Source of the DNA: Devosiaceae bacterium
GTDB taxonomy: Bacteria > Pseudomonadota > Alphaproteobacteria > Rhizobiales > Devosiaceae
Direction of reading: 5' to 3'
Length of the DNA stretch: 8,899 bases
Assembly: GCA_021648585.1 (NCBI GenBank)
Contig: JAKISM010000101.1
Span: 1-8,899, forward strand
Shown here: in pieces, positions 6,429 through 8,899 of the stretch
Numbering within the stretch: position 1 is the stretch's first letter
Layout of the letters: each line of letters begins with the position of its first letter
Made by a program: the position numbers and the translations under genes
Notes under the pieces: model-generated
Told to the model about the DNA's origin: nothing
Database searches by the model: none
Seen by the model: the letters and a program-made list of their open reading frames with translations, nothing else

Positions 6429-6691
6429 GAGTTGCGTTCTTTACGGATATATTCATCAACTTTAGATGCTGAGCTGAATGTGCCTGCTGTAGCGCCAATG
6501 TATTTTGAGATGTCGATACCCTTTTCACGCATTTCACCCTTTATTTTAGGAACAACTTTTTGAGGAGTCATAACTACCTTTCCATCAACAATTTCACAAT
6601 TAAACAAATCTCCTTTTGTTACATGGAGTTGTTTGCGAATACCTGCTGGCAAAGTAATCTGTCCTTTTTCTTTCAATGTTGTAAGAGGCAT
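6419..6691 (-). CDS. AbrB/MazE-type antitoxin, VapB-like
   Basis: Predicted antitoxin of the VapBC pair. The N-terminal swapped-hairpin AbrB/MazE DNA-binding domain is clear: LKEKGQITLPAGIRKQLHV (residues 6-24), followed by KGDLFNCEIVDGKVVMTPQK. The C-terminal 45 residues (EMREKGIDISKYIG and so on) would wrap and inhibit the toxin. It is 90 residues long. ATG at 6691 has AGGAA six bases upstream on the minus strand. Antitoxin-toxin complexes of this type normally repress their own promoter; here the promoter region holds a five-unit 8-bp array that could be the operator. Confidence 0.9.
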   Translation of the reverse strand: MPLTTLKEKGQITLPAGIRKQLHVTKGDLFNCEIVDGKVVMTPQKVVPKIKGEMREKGIDISKYIGATAGTFSSASKVDEYIRKERNSWD

Positions 6692-6704
6692 TAGATTTCC
6701 TATA

Positions 6705-6744
6705 TGTTAGAATGTTAGAATGTTAGAATGTTAGAATGTTAGAA
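6705..6744. repeat. five perfect 8-bp tandem repeats upstream of vapB
   Basis: TGTTAGAA occurs five times head to tail without a mismatch (6705-6712, 6713-6720, 6721-6728, 6729-6736, 6737-6744). The array lies between the candidate vapB promoter and its ribosome site. It may be an array of antitoxin binding sites or a slippage-prone repeat that tunes expression. Confidence 0.95.
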
Positions 6745-6756
6745 AGTACTACTCTA

Positions 6757-6784
6757 AAGATATGACTTTATGTTGCAATGTCAA
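6757..6784 (-). promoter_or_regulatory. candidate vapBC promoter
   Basis: On the minus strand a perfect -35 TTGACA (6784-6779) is followed after 16 bases by TATCTT (6762-6757). Transcription would start near 6750, so the 8-bp repeat array would lie at the start of the transcript or just downstream of the polymerase. Confidence 0.55.
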
Positions 6785-6827
6785 GATTCAAAAAAGCAAA
6801 GGATAAGATGTAATACTATTGAAGAAA

Positions 6828-6980
6828 CTTAGGCACGCTTTTGAAGATAGAATGATTGCCGCTAATATTGATGATCGCATAAGGCGTGATCTGTTTGGGC
6901 ATACGTTAAATCGAGAAAGATATGGTAAAGGCGCAATGCTTAAACATTTGCATCAATGCGTTCAATCAGTTGCTCTTTGA
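6828..6980 (+). pseudogene. integrase 3' fragment (copy 2; direct repeat unit B)
   Basis: Encodes only the last 50 residues of a tyrosine integrase: LRHAFEDRM, DLFGHTLNRERYG with the catalytic tyrosine, and the same HLHQCVQSVAL end as copy 1. The DNA is colinear with 5736-5888 and differs at 16 of 153 positions. Upstream of the match, sequence similarity to copy 1 stops abruptly and the frame is soon closed by a stop, so this is a fragment without start or N-terminal domain. Together the two units flank the vapBC module. Confidence 0.9.
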
Positions 6981-7005
6981 CGCACAACATCTCTTCAACA
7001 CTCAC

Positions 7006-7034
7006 TTGATTTTCATAGATAATGATATTATAGT
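7006..7034 (+). promoter_or_regulatory. candidate hipBA promoter
   Basis: TTGATT (7006-7011) and TATAGT (7029-7034) are spaced by 17 bases. The -10 box lies inside the first HipB operator palindrome, so bound repressor would block polymerase. Confidence 0.6.
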
Positions 7035-7040
7035 ATCACT
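7021..7040. promoter_or_regulatory. HipB operator O1 (predicted)
   Basis: Imperfect 20-bp palindrome centred at 7030/7031; 16 of 20 positions equal the reverse complement. Half-sites AATGATATTA and (reversed) AGTGATACTA resemble those of O2. It covers the candidate -10 box. Confidence 0.55.
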
Positions 7041-7061
7041 AAGCAACTGCAAATAAGGGTT

Positions 7062-7081
7062 AGTAATATCATGATATCACT
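7062..7081. promoter_or_regulatory. HipB operator O2 (predicted), over the hipB start codon
   Basis: Palindrome AGTAATATCATGATATCACT, with 18 of 20 positions equal to its reverse complement and a perfect 12-bp core ATATCATGATAT. The hipB ATG is at its centre. Half-site consensus with O1 is AGTGATATCA. Centre-to-centre distance is 41 bp, about four helical turns, so dimers would sit on the same face. Confidence 0.6.
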
Positions 7082-7385
7082 TATAACGCCGTCTAAAGCT
7101 CAAAAAAAGCTCACTGAAAACGTTCGCCTACGCCGATTGCAGATGGAACTAACCCAAGAAGGTTTAGCCAATCGCTCTGGCGTGCCGTTGCCAACGCTCC
7201 GTAAGTTTGAGCAAAAGGGTGCGATTTCTCTGGAATCATTCCTAAAACTTCAAATGGTGCTTGGTGGACTAGAGAATATCTTAAAAGCTACAGATGTAGA
7301 AAAGCAACGAACATTATTTTCATCAATTGATGAAGTTCTTGAGGCCGGCAGCACACCAACCCGCAAAAGAGGTAAGCACAAATGA
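7071..7385 (+). CDS. hipB: HipB-like XRE-family antitoxin/repressor
   Basis: Predicted antitoxin and autorepressor of the HipBA module. The helix-turn-helix of the XRE/HTH_3 family spans about residues 15-65: LTENVRLRRLQMELTQEGLA, then RSGVPLPTLRKFEQKGAISL. The C-terminal tail, rich in lysine and arginine (TPTRKRGKHK), is unstructured. The 104 residues are typical. The ATG at 7071 lies inside a palindrome; the nearest ribosome site, AAGGG at 7055-7059, is 11 bases away, and no other start exists before the HTH. The gene overlaps hipA by four bases (ATGA). Its ORF is intact although hipA is broken, so it may persist as a stand-alone repressor. Confidence 0.88.
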   Translation: MISLITPSKAQKKLTENVRLRRLQMELTQEGLANRSGVPLPTLRKFEQKGAISLESFLKLQMVLGGLENILKATDVEKQRTLFSSIDEVLEAGSTPTRKRGKHK

Positions 7386-8618
7386 GTAATATAACACCTG
7401 TGAAAAAAGTGCAGGTTGGAATTAATTTTGGTAGTGATGTCATGCCTGTTGGACGCTTGGCTATGCGTGAGCGCACTATCTATTTTGAATATGATCGCGC
7501 ATTTATTGAGCGTGGGTTAGAAATATCTCCATTCCGCTTGCCATTAAAATCAGGTGTTTCTAGATTTGATTATGATACGTTTGAGGGCTTGCTGGGCGTA
7601 TTTAATGATAGCCTACCTGATGGCTGGGGGCGTTTGTTATTTGATCGTTTTGCCCGCACACAAGGTATTGTTCCATCGAAAGTTACTCCCTTAGATCGCT
7701 TGGCACATATTGGTATGCATGGCATGGGCGCATTAGTTTTTGAGCCAGATTACAACGCTAATGACGCACATGATACTATCAACTTAGATAATTTAGCAAA
7801 GCAAGCACAAGACGTATTAGAAGGTGATTCTGATGAAGTTTTACAAGAGCTTCTCTCTTTGAATGGATCATCAGCAGGAGCGCGGCCTAAAGCGCTTATT
7901 GGCGTTAACCAAGCACGCACGCATATCGCATGGTGTCAATGATTTGCCTGTTGGATATACGCCATGGATAGTTAAATTTGCTAATAGCCAAGATGGTCTT
8001 GATACTGGTGCGATTGAATATGTTTATGCGCTGATGGCCGTAAAAGCTGGTATTAATATGTCTGATGTTCACTTATTCCCTGCAAAAAAAGGTGCTGGAT
8101 ATTTTGCCATTAAGCGCTTTGATCGAGAAGGTAACAAGAGATACCATATGCACACGGCTTGCGGATTGCTGCATTCAGACTTCCGCACACCATCACTAGA
8201 TTATGAGGATTTAATCGCTCTCATAGGTATGCTAACACGTGATGTGCGTGAGGTTGAAAAGATGTATCAACTGGCGGTCTTTAATGTTCTATCGCACAAC
8301 CGTGATGACCACGCCAAGAACTTCAGCTTTTTAATGGATGAACAAGGTCAATGGAAATTATCACCTGCCTATGATTTAACATTCTCATCTGGCCCACGCG
8401 GAGAACAAAGCACCATGGTAATGGGTGAAGGACAAAACCCAAAAACAGAGCATCTCATTAAACTGGGGGAGGAGGCTAAAATCGATAAAGACCGCATCCA
8501 TGAAATTATTGAGCAAACACAGACAAGTCTCGCCAAGTGGCCAGAGTTGGCAAAGCGTCATGGTGTGAGCGCAGCTAATATTAAATTGGTTGGTGAGAAA
8601 ATTGGGAAAGGTGTGTAA
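7382..8618 (+). pseudogene. hipA: HipA-like serine/threonine kinase toxin, split by a frameshift
   Basis: HipA-family kinase; the E. coli member phosphorylates glutamyl-tRNA synthetase. The first part (7382 to about 7927) carries the HipA N-domain (SRFDYDTFEGLLGVFNDSLP then DGWG) and the Gly-rich loop GSSAGARPK (residues 162-170), which includes the position of the regulatory serine. The second part, read from about 7929 in the next frame to 8618, has ATP-lysine WIVKF, catalytic NRDDHAKN and metal-binding SPAYDL. The join falls at THI/HGVNDLP: skipping one base, or restoring two, gives a 412-residue protein. Loss of one CA from an original ATC-GCA-CAT is a simple explanation. No half has a plausible separate start for the kinase core, so I call it a broken gene. 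A sequencing error is the alternative. Confidence 0.88.
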
Positions 8619-8677
8619 TGAGTAATTTAAACGTATTGTCAGAGCAATGTGATTTAGTTATATGCAGTTTAACTTAA
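8618..8677 (+). CDS. possible truncated third gene or leader ORF after hipA
   Basis: An ATG overlaps the hipA TAA (TAATG) and opens a 19-residue frame, MSNLNVLSEQCDLVICSLT. The coupled start suggests a former third gene of the operon that has lost most of its length, but the frame is short enough to be chance. No family is recognisable. Confidence 0.2.
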   Translation: MSNLNVLSEQCDLVICSLT

Positions 8678-8691
8678 CCTAAAAATCAATT

Positions 8692-8898
8692 TCATTTGGA
8701 TAACCTTTGACGTGCTATATTTTTTGCACGTTCAATCGTTTCTTCTTTGGTTTCAAGAATAGCGAGATCACTTTCAAGTCTTTCAAAAATCGGAAGATAA
8801 ACAGGATCACTTATAACCAATATAGCAAGTTTATCACGTGCCGAGCGCACACGCTCTATCTCTTTAGGGAGGTTTGTCGATTTGGTTATCTTTAGCCT
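8692..8898 (-). CDS. unrecognised small accessory protein, C-terminal part (cut by window edge)
   Basis: The last 68 residues of a minus-strand gene whose start lies off the right edge; the stop is TGA at 8694-8692. The visible part is helical and charged: LPKEIERVRSARDKLAIL, then VISDPVYLPIFERLESDL, then ETIERAKNIARQRLSK. By recall, similar RDKLA--V---P-YLPIFERLE proteins occur as small hypothetical proteins in Rhizobiales accessory regions, but I cannot name a function. A C-terminal relic of the same type overlaps the end of integrase copy 1 (5870-5935), which links this family to integrative elements. Confidence 0.65.
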   Translation of the reverse strand, partial: RLKITKSTNLPKEIERVRSARDKLAILVISDPVYLPIFERLESDLAILETKEETIERAKNIARQRLSK

Positions 8899-8899
8899 A

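Noticed and set aside
6705..6744. CRISPR array
   Set aside because: The units are 8 bp and contiguous, with no spacers and no cas genes nearby.
7382..8618. A HipBST-like tripartite system with a naturally split kinase
   Set aside because: In HipBST the separate small protein is the N-terminal subdomain. Here the first part includes the whole N-domain and the Gly-rich loop, and the split falls inside the kinase with a short frame shift, so a mutation or read error fits better.
8707..8895. Plus-strand frame at the right edge
   Set aside because: It is antisense to the better-supported minus-strand gene, which shares a motif with the relic at 5870-5935.

Overview
The window looks like chromosomal DNA of an AT-rich alphaproteobacterium of the Rhizobiales, perhaps Bartonellaceae-like. 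The evidence is the order LpoA-like lipoprotein / rsmI / yraN / gshB, typical of that order from memory, a pair of small membrane proteins resembling a Rhizobiales family, and integrase remains resembling rhizobial tyrosine recombinases. Assignment is by recall of families, not by database search. TTG starts appear to be common here (gshB, the LpoA-like gene, the yjbR-like gene and possibly one membrane protein).

Region 1 (1 to about 3980) is ordinary core genome. On the minus strand rsmI (16S rRNA ribose methyltransferase), yraN (UPF0102) and gshB (glutathione synthetase, cut by the window edge) form a tight operon. The divergent LpoA/PBP-activator-like lipoprotein gene reads right. Convergent to it are a minus-strand set of two overlapping small membrane-protein genes, which appear to be tandem paralogues, and an overlapping MmcQ/YjbR-family gene.

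Region 2 (4244 to 4458) holds a complete tRNA-Ser(GGA) with encoded CCA, a strong intrinsic terminator, and a palindrome-rich intergenic stretch. The tRNA is a plausible insertion point for the accessory DNA that follows, but its right-hand attachment copy is not in the window.

Region 3 (about 4625 to 8899) is an accessory island. It has an unrecognised 214-residue protein with a C-terminal membrane anchor; a decayed tyrosine integrase with a missing middle and a frame break; a VapBC toxin-antitoxin pair on the minus strand behind an array of five 8-bp repeats; a second copy of only the last 153 bp of the integrase gene, in the same orientation; and a HipBA-type module whose kinase gene is split by a frameshift. 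The HipB promoter carries two matched palindromic operators. At the right edge a minus-strand gene enters. A short relic of what seems to be the same family lies convergent to, and overlapping, the end of integrase copy 1.

Together region 3 reads as the residue of one or more integrative elements, retaining addiction modules and a possible membrane effector while the integrases decayed. The most useful leads are the duplicated integrase tails around vapBC, the HipB operator pair, the 8-bp array at vapB, the hipA frameshift and the orphan membrane-tail protein. I see no clear evidence of a wholly new system.
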